A stretch of DNA of 64,000 bases, taken from assembly GCF_024170465.1 (NCBI RefSeq), contig NZ_JALJYF010000001.1, positions 1,364,001-1,428,000 on the forward strand, in the 5' to 3' direction. The position numbers and the translations under genes are program-made. This DNA is from Natronospira proteinivora. Lineage in GTDB: Bacteria; Pseudomonadota; Gammaproteobacteria; Natronospirales; Natronospiraceae. The notes beneath the pieces were generated by a model. That model was not told the origin of the DNA, ran no database searches, and worked only from the letters and a program-made list of their open reading frames with translations. Positions within the stretch are counted from its first letter, which is position 1. Every line of letters starts with the position of its first letter. Shown piece after piece: positions 9,527 to 19,179 of this stretch.

Positions 9527-10471
9527 ATGAATGCACAGCACCCCCCGTCAATCCGGCATATCGCCGTCATGCTCTCAGATGAGCTGGACGCTCCTCGGGC
9601 CCTGGAAGAAGCCCTGGGCATTGCCCGGGCCCATGAGGCCAAACTCACCGTACTGGCACCCGCCGGGGATCTATCCGGCGGATTGAACAGTGATGAACTC
9701 AGTGAGGATGTCCGCCGGCGCCTGAAAGCGGAGGTGGAAAAGCGTCGGGATCAACACCTGCAAGGGCTGATGGAAAAGGTCCGCAGCCAGCATGCCGATG
9801 TGGATTGCCAGTTGCTGGCAGGCCGCCATTGGCATCAGGCGGTTCTGAACTGGCAGGAGCAACACCCGGTGGACCTGATGATCAAGGACCTGTCAGTGGA
9901 CAGCCATCGCCGCAGTCATCTGTTTACACCGCTGGATTGGCATTTGCTTCGCGGGACCCGGAGTGCATTACTCATTGTCGGGGCCCAGACACAATCAGGG
10001 CCGGTGGTCGCGGCCGTGGACCTGGTGGCCGCCAGGGATAAACCCCTTAGCCTGGATGGGCAGGTGCTCCGGTGGAGCCGCTGGCTCAGCGACCTGCGGC
10101 AACGCCCTCTGCACGTAGCGCACGCTTTTGAGACGGTGGAAAACCTGCGTCTGCCCTTTGGCTTCGACCGCCTGATGCCGGAATCCGACCTAAAAGCTGT
10201 GCGGGCTGAACACCAGGCCCTGCTCGACCGGGTCTCGGAATCCATTGAAGTACCACCGTCGCGACGCCACCTGCTGGAATCCCCGCCCGGGCGGGCCATT
10301 CCCGAGCTCTGCCGAGAGCAGGCGGCGGATACACTGGTGCTGGGTACCGTTCGGCGAGGCCGCCTGGAACGCATGGTTCTTGGCAGTACCGCCGAATCGA
10401 TCATCCATGCCCTGGACGGAGACCTGCTGGCCATTCCACCCAGCGAGACCGACGCCGGCCAGGAACGATAA
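9527..10471 (+). CDS. Tandem universal stress protein (UspE-like)
   Basis: This 314-residue cytoplasmic protein has two Usp domains, at about residues 8-150 and 160-308. The second keeps an ATP-binding loop of the G-x2-G-x9-G(S/T) type (GTVRRGRLERMVLGST). The first lacks it, as in UspE-type tandem proteins. It is the first gene of a three-gene plus-strand operon: the MFS start is 7 bases after its stop, and the third gene overlaps the second. The FNR box upstream suggests induction under low oxygen. Confidence 0.88.
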   Translation: MNAQHPPSIRHIAVMLSDELDAPRALEEALGIARAHEAKLTVLAPAGDLSGGLNSDELSEDVRRRLKAEVEKRRDQHLQGLMEKVRSQHADVDCQLLAGRHWHQAVLNWQEQHPVDLMIKDLSVDSHRRSHLFTPLDWHLLRGTRSALLIVGAQTQSGPVVAAVDLVAARDKPLSLDGQVLRWSRWLSDLRQRPLHVAHAFETVENLRLPFGFDRLMPESDLKAVRAEHQALLDRVSESIEVPPSRRHLLESPPGRAIPELCREQAADTLVLGTVRRGRLERMVLGSTAESIIHALDGDLLAIPPSETDAGQER

Positions 10472-10478
10472 GAGCTCC

Positions 10479-11732
10479 ATGTTTCGAGATTACCTGAGTC
10501 TGCTCAAACAGCAGCCGGCCTTTCTGCTGTTCGGCCTGCTGGCCGCCTGCCTGTCCAGTTTTGGCCAGACCTTCTATATCGGCCTGTTCAGCGGGGAGAT
10601 CCGTGGAGAATTCCAGCTGAGCCACGGGGAATTCGGGCTCCTTTATTCCCTGGCCACTCTGGGCAGTGGGGTAATTCTGCTCTGGCTGGGCCGCCTGGTG
10701 GATCATTTCGACCTGAGATGGATGACGGGCATGACCCTGGCCGGCTTGGCCATGGCCTGCTTGGCCATGGCCATTGTCACCCACCCCTGGCTGCTGGTCC
10801 TGGTGTTTTTCCTGCTGCGGCTGCTGGGACAAGGCATGATGGGGCATATTGCCATTACCGCAATGGGGCGCTACTTTTCGGCAGCCCGGGGCCGGGCGGT
10901 GAGCATTGCCGCCAGTGGCTTTCCACTGGGGGAAGCGGTTTTCCCAATTCTGGCGGTGGCCCTGATCGCTACCGTGGGCTGGCGGATGAGCTGGGCCATT
11001 GCCGGTATCGCATTGCTCATTCTGGGCATTCCCCTGCTGCTTGCCCTACTCCGGGGTCAGGATCGTCGCCATCGCCTTTGGCAGCTCCGTCAAAGACGCC
11101 AACACCAGGCCGATCGTTTTCGGACCAATCAGGATTGGGCCCTCTCGGATGTGCTCAAAGATCCACGCTTCTGGCTTCTGATGCCGGCCATACTCAGTCC
11201 CGCCTTCCTGGTGACCGGTTTCTTCTTTCACCAGGTAGCACTGGCTGAAAGCAAGGATTGGGCGCTAAGCCTGCTCGCCGGCAGCTTTGTGGCCTTTGCC
11301 GCCTGTCAGCTGGGCGGACTTGCCCTGGCCGGATTCCTTAGTGACCGCCATAATGCGGCCAGCCTGCTCCCCTACTATCTGCTTCCCCTGGCACTGGCAA
11401 TGGGCATCATCTGGCAGGTACAGGCTCCGGTCTGGATACCGGTCTACATGGGCCTGATGGGGCTCGCGGCCGGCGCAAGTGGTACCATCGTGGGGGTATT
11501 GTGGGCGGAACTATATGGCACCTTGCACCTTGGAAGCATCCGCTCGGTCTACACTGCATTGATGGTGTTTTCCACAGCAGTGTCTCCCTGGCTTCTGGGC
11601 CAGCTAATGGATCTCAATGTCAGCCTGGAAGACATTGCCCTCACAAGTCTTGCCTGGATCATCATAATTTCCATAATGATGGCATTACTCCGCCCCAGTC
11701 TGAAAGGCGTCAACCATGAACAGAACTCATGA
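10479..11732 (+). CDS. Major facilitator superfamily transporter
   Basis: Starting at the ATG at 10479 the protein has 417 residues and about 12 hydrophobic membrane segments. There is a central basic loop near residues 195-225, where the two six-helix halves meet. The open frame extends upstream to 10245, but that part overlaps the usp gene in another frame and is not coding. No substrate signature is recognised; the layout resembles the oxalate/formate and monocarboxylate transporter groups. It is cotranscribed with the usp gene and overlaps the next gene by ATGA, so translation of the two is probably coupled. Confidence 0.85.
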   Translation: MFRDYLSLLKQQPAFLLFGLLAACLSSFGQTFYIGLFSGEIRGEFQLSHGEFGLLYSLATLGSGVILLWLGRLVDHFDLRWMTGMTLAGLAMACLAMAIVTHPWLLVLVFFLLRLLGQGMMGHIAITAMGRYFSAARGRAVSIAASGFPLGEAVFPILAVALIATVGWRMSWAIAGIALLILGIPLLLALLRGQDRRHRLWQLRQRRQHQADRFRTNQDWALSDVLKDPRFWLLMPAILSPAFLVTGFFFHQVALAESKDWALSLLAGSFVAFAACQLGGLALAGFLSDRHNAASLLPYYLLPLALAMGIIWQVQAPVWIPVYMGLMGLAAGASGTIVGVLWAELYGTLHLGSIRSVYTALMVFSTAVSPWLLGQLMDLNVSLEDIALTSLAWIIIISIMMALLRPSLKGVNHEQNS

Positions 11733-12367
11733 ATGGTATTAATCGCTGGCAAAAACTTCGCCTGATTCTGGAGCTGGTGATCACCCCCTGGCTACCAGGC
11801 CCCAGGCCGCAGCTTGAAACAGAGAATCTCCCGGCCAACTGGTCTGGTGGTCACACCCTGTCCCCGTGGCATGCGGGCATTCGCCAGCAGGTGGTCAAGG
11901 CATTGCGAGATCAAGCCATCACCGGGCATTTTCCGGTGGAGTCATTGCCCATTGACCGCCTCTTGATACGTCAAGAGCTTGAAGACCAGTGGCCCATTTT
12001 TCGTCTCATGGCAAGGGATTGGCCAGGCCTGCGACGGGGACATCCCCAGCTACCCTGGTATCGTAAATGGATAAAGAAACGTACCCGCCTGAACGCCAAA
12101 CGCAAGCTGGCGAAAAGCCGCCAAATCATGATTTCCCTTCAAAAAGATGGCTTTCAAGCTATAACAAGTGACCCGGTAATGGTTTACCGCTCCCCCAATG
12201 GCTGGGTCAGAAATGGGGGCTCCCACCGACTTGCCATCCTAGCGGCCACCGGCCAGACCCATGCCCCGGTGATTGTGCTGGACCGGGATGCCTGCCTGGC
12301 TGACCCCAAGGTGCCCGATGCTGTAAAAGATCACATTCTGGAACTAGACCCCCTGGAACAACGCTGA
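11729..12367 (+). CDS. Hypothetical protein with ParB/sulfiredoxin-like segment
   Basis: The 212-residue protein overlaps the MFS stop by 4 bases (ATGA). No family is recognised with certainty. The C-terminal part contains NGGSHRLAILAATGQ followed by APVIVLDRD, which resembles the Gly-x-His-Arg loop and following strand of ParB/sulfiredoxin-like nucleotide-binding domains. The middle is very basic (residues 100-135, KKRTRLNAKRK), and the N-terminal third is rich in tryptophan and proline. There is no signal peptide. Its role with a transporter and a stress protein is unknown. Confidence 0.65.
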   Translation: MNGINRWQKLRLILELVITPWLPGPRPQLETENLPANWSGGHTLSPWHAGIRQQVVKALRDQAITGHFPVESLPIDRLLIRQELEDQWPIFRLMARDWPGLRRGHPQLPWYRKWIKKRTRLNAKRKLAKSRQIMISLQKDGFQAITSDPVMVYRSPNGWVRNGGSHRLAILAATGQTHAPVIVLDRDACLADPKVPDAVKDHILELDPLEQR

Positions 12368-12848
12368 GAGGAAAGCGGCTAAAACCCCCACCAAAAACCA
12401 TCGAAGAAATCCCCTAAACGAAGCCCCCAAGGAATCGGTGAATTACTTTTAATAAACACCGGACTCACGTTTTCTCCCTTAGCAAATAGATTCGGTGATT
12501 CAGAGCTTATAACAGCAACCTATGCTTTCAGTTTATTCCAAAAGGCGATAAGCATTGAACATATCTGCTTAACGACTCAGAAGAGCAACACTACGTTGAC
12601 TCAACTCTCTCTAAGAGAGAAAACCGCTCAAAAACAAGAACCAGTTCACACTTTCGACATTCATTCGATGCTGAAATTAACATAACAACCATCCCCTCTT
12701 GTATTCGATAAAATCCCTGCCATCTTGTTCCGCTGTTGCCAACACACAAAAAACAGGCACATCAAAAAAATGGGCAACTTCCGGGGGCCGGCATAAAATC
12801 CGGCAAACATTATCCATTGATGAGAATCTGTTACGGGAGTAATGAGTT
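12368..12848. other. 480-bp AT-richer intergenic region before the TonB receptor
   Basis: No gene is seen. The stretch is clearly richer in A and T than its surroundings, and this shift continues into the receptor gene. A short CTCTCT/AGAGAG hairpin lies near 12605-12620. CATAAAAT at about 12793 could be a -10 element, but no matching -35 hexamer is convincing. Confidence 0.5.
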
Positions 12849-15479
12849 ATGTACTCGCAACTCGTAAGAACAATTCTGCCTGTCACATTGACAGCAACAT
12901 TCATCGGGACAGGAGGAACAGCCACACCCATTCATGCCCAAGATGAGGAAGCGCGGGATCTCGGTCGTGTCATGGTTACTGGCTCTCGTCTCACCCGACT
13001 CGAGATGGAAGAGATTAGCCCAATTACGGTCATTGATCGTGAGCAAATGGAAAACGAAGGAATCCAGACCACTCAGGATCTTTTTGACCGCATCCCTTCC
13101 CTGGGAGCTGGGAGTTTCACTGAGGCCGGAGATTCCAACGATGACACTGGCCCGGATACATCAGCTGCAGCCCTGCGTGGTCTTGAGGCCAATGCGACCC
13201 TGATTCTGATCAACGGCCGCAGAACTGCCAACTCACCATTTGCCAAAGGAATCACAACTTCAGCAGTTGACCTAAACACAATCCCTTTTTCTGCGATTGA
13301 AAGAATTGAAGTGATGCGTGACGGGGCATCGGCTATCTATGGAACTGATGCCATTGCGGGGGTCATCAACATCATTTTGCGCAACAATTTACAGGGTGGT
13401 GAGATACACGCCAGCGCTGGTGTATCCGGCGATGGTGATGCCAATGAAGAGCGAGTCAGTCTGATGTGGGGATCCATGGAAGGCAGCAGCCGACACATCA
13501 CCACTCTGGATTGGTATAACCGTGATTCGGTCTGGATGAAGGATCGTCAATACTCACAGAGTGCCAACAAGATCGGCTTGCACCCCGATGCAATCCAGAC
13601 GCAACCCGACGGAAGCAGCCTTCCGATTGATTTCCGGTCCAGCCTGGGCTCCAATCCTGGTGCATATTTCTTATTAGATGACGAAGAGTGGCAGCCGGAT
13701 CCCGCATGCCCATCGGACCGACTCAACGAAAGCGGAGAATTCTGCCTGTTTGATTTCACGCCTAGCATGCAGCTAAGGCCCGACTCAGAGCGCACCAGCC
13801 TAATTCATCTCACTGAATATGACATCAGCAATACTATGCAACTCTACGGTGAGTTCTGGGCGCACCACCGAAACAGCGAGATCCAGGGTGCCGCCACGCC
13901 TTCCGTGGATGAACTTTTCATCTCGGAAGATCATTCCGGTAATCCCTTCAATCAGGACGTCCGTGCACGATACCGTTTCACCGATGCCGGCCCCCGTGTC
14001 CAGCGGCAAAATCACACTAGCTTGCGGGCGGTAGTTGGCCTCACTGGCCTTTTCTCCAATCCAGACTGGGACTATGACGTCGCAGCTGGTTACACGCGCC
14101 ATGCCGCACAACAGCATGGCATAGGTGGCTTCATCAACATCAATCAGGCCCAGGACGCGCTAGACGAAGACATCTATAACCCCTTCGGCTCCGAGCCGAA
14201 CAGCAGTGATGCAATCGACCACATCGACACCAGAACCACCCGTACCGGTGTATCTCGTCAAGCCTTCCTGGATGCCGGCATAAGTGGACACTTGGGTAAA
14301 CTGCCTGGTGGACCAATTGGCCTTGCCGGGGGTGTCCAGTATCGGGATGAATTTATTCGCGACACGCCCGACTACCAATTCCGCACTGGACAGCTCATCG
14401 GAACCGAGGCTACCCAAGCCGAAGGCGGGCGGGATATAACGTCCCTCTATGTGGAAACAGCGCTTCCAGTAAACGATATGCTGGACATCCAGCTAGCGCT
14501 GCGTCATGACGATTACTCAGACTTCGGGACGACCACAAACCCTCGTATCGGCTTACATTTTCAACCTATGCAACGACTTGCTTTCCGGGCCAGTTACTCG
14601 GAAGGTTTTCGCGCCCCAAGCATACCGGAGATTGGTCTTGGTGCCACGGAAGAATCACCAATTCTGGTTGACACCACCCGGTGCGGGCTGACCCAGGACG
14701 ACCAGGACTGTGGTCCTACTGAATACATCGTCCAATTCGAGGGCAACCCGAACCTGGATCCTGAAACCAGCGAGAGCTTTAACATCGGCATAATTGCTGA
14801 GCCACTGGATTGGATGTCCGTGACAATCGATTACTGGCAGATCAAGCATAAAAATCTAATTGCCAGCGACACCCAATTCATCTTGAACAACGAGGACCAG
14901 TTCCCAGATCGTGTTGTTCGTCTGGAGCCAACCTCTGACGAGCAAGCCCAAGGGATACCCGGCCGCATCGATTTTATCAACGACAGCTTCCTCAATTTCG
15001 GCCAACAGGAAACCGATGGTATTGATCTAGACGTGCGTATGGAATGGGATCAATTTGGTGGAAGGCTCCGCTTAGATAACTCCGCCACTTACGTCCTGAA
15101 CTTCGATCGACAATTGCGAGACGAAGGCCCTGTTTCCGAACTTGCCGGCACGTTTCAGCGCCCCCAGCTCCGTATGATGTCGCGGGTCAACTGGGATGCC
15201 TCGACCTGGGGCTGGACGATTGGCGTTCGACATGTAGGGTCCTATACCGAGGAAAATAATTCCGTCGGCCTCCCAATTGACCGGCGAGTCAATTCCTGGA
15301 CGGTCATGGATGCAAGTGTACGGTGGCAAGCCACCGAATCAATGAATGTATATGCTCGTGCTCACAACTTACTGGACAAGGAAGCGCCCTTTGTAGCAGG
15401 CGATATATCGGGCTATGACCTGAGAAATCATGACCCCAGGGGTCGCTTCATGAGTGTTGGCGCGAGCTACGCTTTCTAA
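12849..15479 (+). CDS. TonB-dependent outer-membrane receptor
   Basis: The protein has 876 residues with a signal peptide (cleavage near IHAQ). A plug domain covers about residues 35-175 (VMVTGSRL, LRGLEANATLILINGRR, DGASAIYGTDAIAGVINIIL), and the large beta-barrel ends in a terminal aromatic residue (SYAF). A DxDxxxE-like or STN sensory extension is absent, so it is a transporter rather than a signalling receptor. The sequence resembles receptors of the Xanthomonas/Caulobacter type that take up sugars or peptides; the substrate cannot be named. Its codon use is less GC-rich than that of its neighbours, which hints at acquisition. No TonB-ExbBD genes lie in the window. Confidence 0.92.
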   Translation: MYSQLVRTILPVTLTATFIGTGGTATPIHAQDEEARDLGRVMVTGSRLTRLEMEEISPITVIDREQMENEGIQTTQDLFDRIPSLGAGSFTEAGDSNDDTGPDTSAAALRGLEANATLILINGRRTANSPFAKGITTSAVDLNTIPFSAIERIEVMRDGASAIYGTDAIAGVINIILRNNLQGGEIHASAGVSGDGDANEERVSLMWGSMEGSSRHITTLDWYNRDSVWMKDRQYSQSANKIGLHPDAIQTQPDGSSLPIDFRSSLGSNPGAYFLLDDEEWQPDPACPSDRLNESGEFCLFDFTPSMQLRPDSERTSLIHLTEYDISNTMQLYGEFWAHHRNSEIQGAATPSVDELFISEDHSGNPFNQDVRARYRFTDAGPRVQRQNHTSLRAVVGLTGLFSNPDWDYDVAAGYTRHAAQQHGIGGFININQAQDALDEDIYNPFGSEPNSSDAIDHIDTRTTRTGVSRQAFLDAGISGHLGKLPGGPIGLAGGVQYRDEFIRDTPDYQFRTGQLIGTEATQAEGGRDITSLYVETALPVNDMLDIQLALRHDDYSDFGTTTNPRIGLHFQPMQRLAFRASYSEGFRAPSIPEIGLGATEESPILVDTTRCGLTQDDQDCGPTEYIVQFEGNPNLDPETSESFNIGIIAEPLDWMSVTIDYWQIKHKNLIASDTQFILNNEDQFPDRVVRLEPTSDEQAQGIPGRIDFINDSFLNFGQQETDGIDLDVRMEWDQFGGRLRLDNSATYVLNFDRQLRDEGPVSELAGTFQRPQLRMMSRVNWDASTWGWTIGVRHVGSYTEENNSVGLPIDRRVNSWTVMDASVRWQATESMNVYARAHNLLDKEAPFVAGDISGYDLRNHDPRGRFMSVGASYAF

Positions 15480-15519
15480 ATCGCACTCTTTTGGAAAGTG
15501 GGAATCTGAGTAAACCACA

Positions 15520-15552
15520 AGAAAGGGCGCATCGGTAGGATGCGCCCTTTCT
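15520..15552. terminator. Bidirectional terminator between the TonB receptor and the PQQ dehydrogenase
   Basis: A perfect 14-bp stem (15520-15533 and 15539-15552, AGAAAGGGCGCATC with its inverse) encloses a 5-base loop. A-rich and T-rich ends lie on either side. It sits between two convergent genes. Confidence 0.85.
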
Positions 15553-15574
15553 CCATTCAAAGCTGCAAAGCAAT

Positions 15575-16723
15575 TTAGTTTGCAGGCTCGATACGATAAA
15601 GGCTCGCATCACTGCGATCATTGAGGATATAGATATCCCCATTCGGGGCCTGGCGAACCTCACGAATCCGTCCCAAGCGTTCCAGCAATAACTCTTCCGC
15701 ATGGACCACGGTCTTGTCCTCCAGTACCAGGCGCAAAATGCGCTCGGCACGAAGACCGCCGGCCAGGAGATTGCCTTCCCAGTTCTCGAAGCGGTCACCG
15801 TCAATTACAGCCAATCCGGATGGCGCCAGAGTGGGCAAAAATTCAAAGACCGGATCCACCATGTCTTCCCGGTGACGCGCTTCGGCATCCGGGAATGGCT
15901 CTTCCGTGCGGTAATCACGCCCCAAGGTCGTAGTGGGCCAACCGTAGTTCTTCCCGGCTTCCACCAAATTCAACTCATCGCCACCCCGGGGACCGTGCTC
16001 AGTGGCCCAGATTTCGCCGGTCTGCGGGTGCTGGATGATCCCCTGAATGTTCCGATGGCCGTAGGAATAGATTTCCGGGGCGTAATCATCATTATCCAGG
16101 AAAGGATTATCACTGGGTACGGATCCATCATGATTGAGGCGAACCACGGTACCTGAGTGATCCTCTGTGTCTTGGGCCCGTGGTGGCTCCGCTCCCCGGT
16201 CACCAATGGTCATAAGCAGCGTCCCGTCATCCAGGAATAGAATGCGGGAACCATAATGCCGGCCCGGGGAGGTATAGGTGTTGGATTCAAACAATTCCTC
16301 CATATCCACCAGGCGATCGCCATCCAGACGCGCTCGGGCCAGTGCGGGGACCGTCGCATCGCTGTCCCCCTTGGAGTAGGTCATATAGATCCAGCCATTG
16401 TCCTCGTAGTCAGGATGAACCACGATATCCAGCATCCCCCCCTGGTTGGTGGCATAGACGTCGGGCGCCCCTTCCAGTTCGGTTTTTTCATCGCCGTCCA
16501 CCAGGAAAACACCGCCTGGGCGCTCAGTGACCAGCTTTCGGCCATCGGGCAGAAAACCCACGGCCCAGGGGTGGGAAAATCCATCTGCAACCTCTACCAG
16601 GCGCAACTGTTCATATTCAGTGCCCATGCTACTCTCGAGTACCTCCTGGGCAGAGGCCGCGCCAAACGGCAATACGGCCGCGGACATGAGTAGGGGAACT
16701 GCCGTAAACCACTGTTTATTCAT
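15575..16723 (-). CDS. PQQ-dependent aldose/sugar dehydrogenase, exported
   Basis: The 382-residue protein starts at the ATG at 16723, which has a GGAGGG site 6 bases before it and opens a signal peptide (cleavage near ASAQ). A longer frame to 16786 lacks these. The fold is the six-bladed propeller of soluble glucose/sorbosone dehydrogenases and E. coli YliI, seen in blocks FSHPWAVGFLPDG, GMLDIVVHPDY, GDRGAEPP and NIQGIIQHPQTGEIWATEHGPRGGDELN. It should oxidise aldoses in the periplasm with PQQ. No PQQ synthesis genes are near, so cofactor supply is unknown. Confidence 0.9.
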   Translation of the reverse strand: MNKQWFTAVPLLMSAAVLPFGAASAQEVLESSMGTEYEQLRLVEVADGFSHPWAVGFLPDGRKLVTERPGGVFLVDGDEKTELEGAPDVYATNQGGMLDIVVHPDYEDNGWIYMTYSKGDSDATVPALARARLDGDRLVDMEELFESNTYTSPGRHYGSRILFLDDGTLLMTIGDRGAEPPRAQDTEDHSGTVVRLNHDGSVPSDNPFLDNDDYAPEIYSYGHRNIQGIIQHPQTGEIWATEHGPRGGDELNLVEAGKNYGWPTTTLGRDYRTEEPFPDAEARHREDMVDPVFEFLPTLAPSGLAVIDGDRFENWEGNLLAGGLRAERILRLVLEDKTVVHAEELLLERLGRIREVRQAPNGDIYILNDRSDASLYRIEPAN

Positions 16724-16843
16724 TCTTTTCCCTCCATATTGCCAGGCAATGGATAATTCTCGGCTATCGTCAACGTCTGACACCAAGCATAGCTGCTAGT
16801 TCGCTTTCGTACAGCCTTGCCAACGGACGCCAGCCTTGAGACT

Positions 16844-16987
<144 letters not shown>

Positions 16988-17245
16988 TGGAGTCTATCGT
17001 GTTCGCGCAGCAGTGCTCGCTGCTCTTCCTCGTTCGTGGTCACAATCGACCAGAAACGACGAACATCTGCTACTTGCCCTGGTCTAGATTGAAAAAGGGC
17101 CCAAACCCGCCGGATGGGGGGTTGTTCTTGCTACCAGAAGCCGTAGATTCTATCAGAGGCGACGGGCCTCCGCGAACCATGTCGGCGTTTTGGACGTGAC
17201 GCGGTAGAATAATATGACATATGACACCGCTAGGAGAAGCGCTTG

Positions 17246-18652
17246 GTGCGGACACTGTTCACCATTGGTCTAGCCCTGCTATTGGGCACCTGCTCGTTGC
17301 CTCCATCGCTCTTGGAGCAGGTGCAGACTCGTGGGGAATTGCATGTACTCACCCGGAACAGCCCCACCACCTATTACATCGGGGCGGAAGGACCCACGGG
17401 GCTGGAATATGACCTGGCACAGCGCTTCGCGGATCACCTTGGCGTTGAATTGAGAATCGAAACGCCTGAAGGACTTGCTGCGCTGTTTGATGCGCTGGAA
17501 GACGACCAGGCCCATCTGGCCGCAGCCGGCCTTTCCCGAACTTCAGACCGGGAAAGCCGGGTCCGCTTCTCCAGGCCCTATCACGAAGTCACCCAGCAAT
17601 TGGTCTATCGCTTTGGTGAGGAAGAGCCCCGGGACCTGAGCGACCTGGATGGTCGTTTGGCCGTAGTGGCAGGCAGCAGTCATGAGGCCACTCTGAAACA
17701 TCTCTCAGAAGATTACCCCGGGCTGGACTGGGAATCGGTGGAGGGGGTGGAAAGCGAGGACCTGCTGATCCAGGTTGCCGAGCGGGAGCTTCGTTATACA
17801 GTGGCCGATTCCGTGGACTTGAAAATCAACCGCCGCTACCACCCGGAACTAAGATCTGCTTTCGATCTGGCGGAACCCGACGCCATCGCCTGGGCCTTTC
17901 CACCAAACCAGGATCGTTCCCTGCTCAATGCCGCCAATGCCTTTCTTGAGCGTCTGGAACAACGGGGCACACTGGCCCAGGTTCGGGACCGGCATTTCGG
18001 GCATACGGAACGATTCGACTATGTGGGCACGCGCATCTTCATGCGCCACATCAATAACCGCCTGCCCTCCTACCGCCATTTATTCGAGGAAGCGGCCCAG
18101 CGCAACGAGTTGGACTGGCGGCTACTGGCCGCTATCGGCTACCAGGAGTCTCACTGGAACCCTCAGGCCATCTCACCCACAGGGGTTCGGGGCATTATGA
18201 TGCTGACCCAACGCACCGCCAGCGATCTTGGCGTGGAGAACCGAATTGACCCGGAGCAAAGCATCATGGGTGGTGCCCGCTATTTCCGTCAGGTCCGGGA
18301 ACGCATCCCCGAACACATCCAGGAGCCGGACCGGACCTGGATGGCCTTGGCAGCCTATAACGTAGGTTTCTATCACGTCATGGATGCGCGCATTCTCACT
18401 GAACGCAAGGGCGGAAACCCGGACCGTTGGATGGATGTTCGTGAACATCTGCCCCTGCTCAGTCAACGTCAGTATTACACCCAGACCCGCTATGGCTATG
18501 CCCGAGGCCGGGAGCCGGTGATCTATGTGGGAAATATTCGCCGGTACTACGACATCCTGGAATGGATGATGCCGTTGGAGGACGACATGGAAAGCTTGGT
18601 GGAGACGAGACAGGGCGAGGAAGCTCAAGCGTCTGACGGGGCCGAGGACTAA
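17246..18652 (+). CDS. mltF: Membrane-bound lytic murein transglycosylase F
   Basis: The 468-residue lipoprotein has a lipobox ending LLGTC. The likely start is the GTG at 17246, 7 bases after an AGGAGA site; the TTG directly upstream is possible. Residues about 25-265 form a periplasmic solute-binding-like domain (TYYIGAEGPTGLEYDLAQRF). Residues about 285-410 form the SLT catalytic domain, with the glutamate in GYQESHWNPQA followed by GVRGIMMLT. This is the domain order of MltF, which cleaves peptidoglycan glycan strands to 1,6-anhydro products at the outer membrane. It is convergent with tadA. Confidence 0.94.
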   Translation: MRTLFTIGLALLLGTCSLPPSLLEQVQTRGELHVLTRNSPTTYYIGAEGPTGLEYDLAQRFADHLGVELRIETPEGLAALFDALEDDQAHLAAAGLSRTSDRESRVRFSRPYHEVTQQLVYRFGEEEPRDLSDLDGRLAVVAGSSHEATLKHLSEDYPGLDWESVEGVESEDLLIQVAERELRYTVADSVDLKINRRYHPELRSAFDLAEPDAIAWAFPPNQDRSLLNAANAFLERLEQRGTLAQVRDRHFGHTERFDYVGTRIFMRHINNRLPSYRHLFEEAAQRNELDWRLLAAIGYQESHWNPQAISPTGVRGIMMLTQRTASDLGVENRIDPEQSIMGGARYFRQVRERIPEHIQEPDRTWMALAAYNVGFYHVMDARILTERKGGNPDRWMDVREHLPLLSQRQYYTQTRYGYARGREPVIYVGNIRRYYDILEWMMPLEDDMESLVETRQGEEAQASDGAED

Positions 18653-18681
18653 TCCGGTAAGCCCCCAGGAAAACCGGCTAG

Positions 18682-19158
<477 letters not shown>

Positions 19159-19179
19159 TCATTCCTTCAGCTCGCGCGC

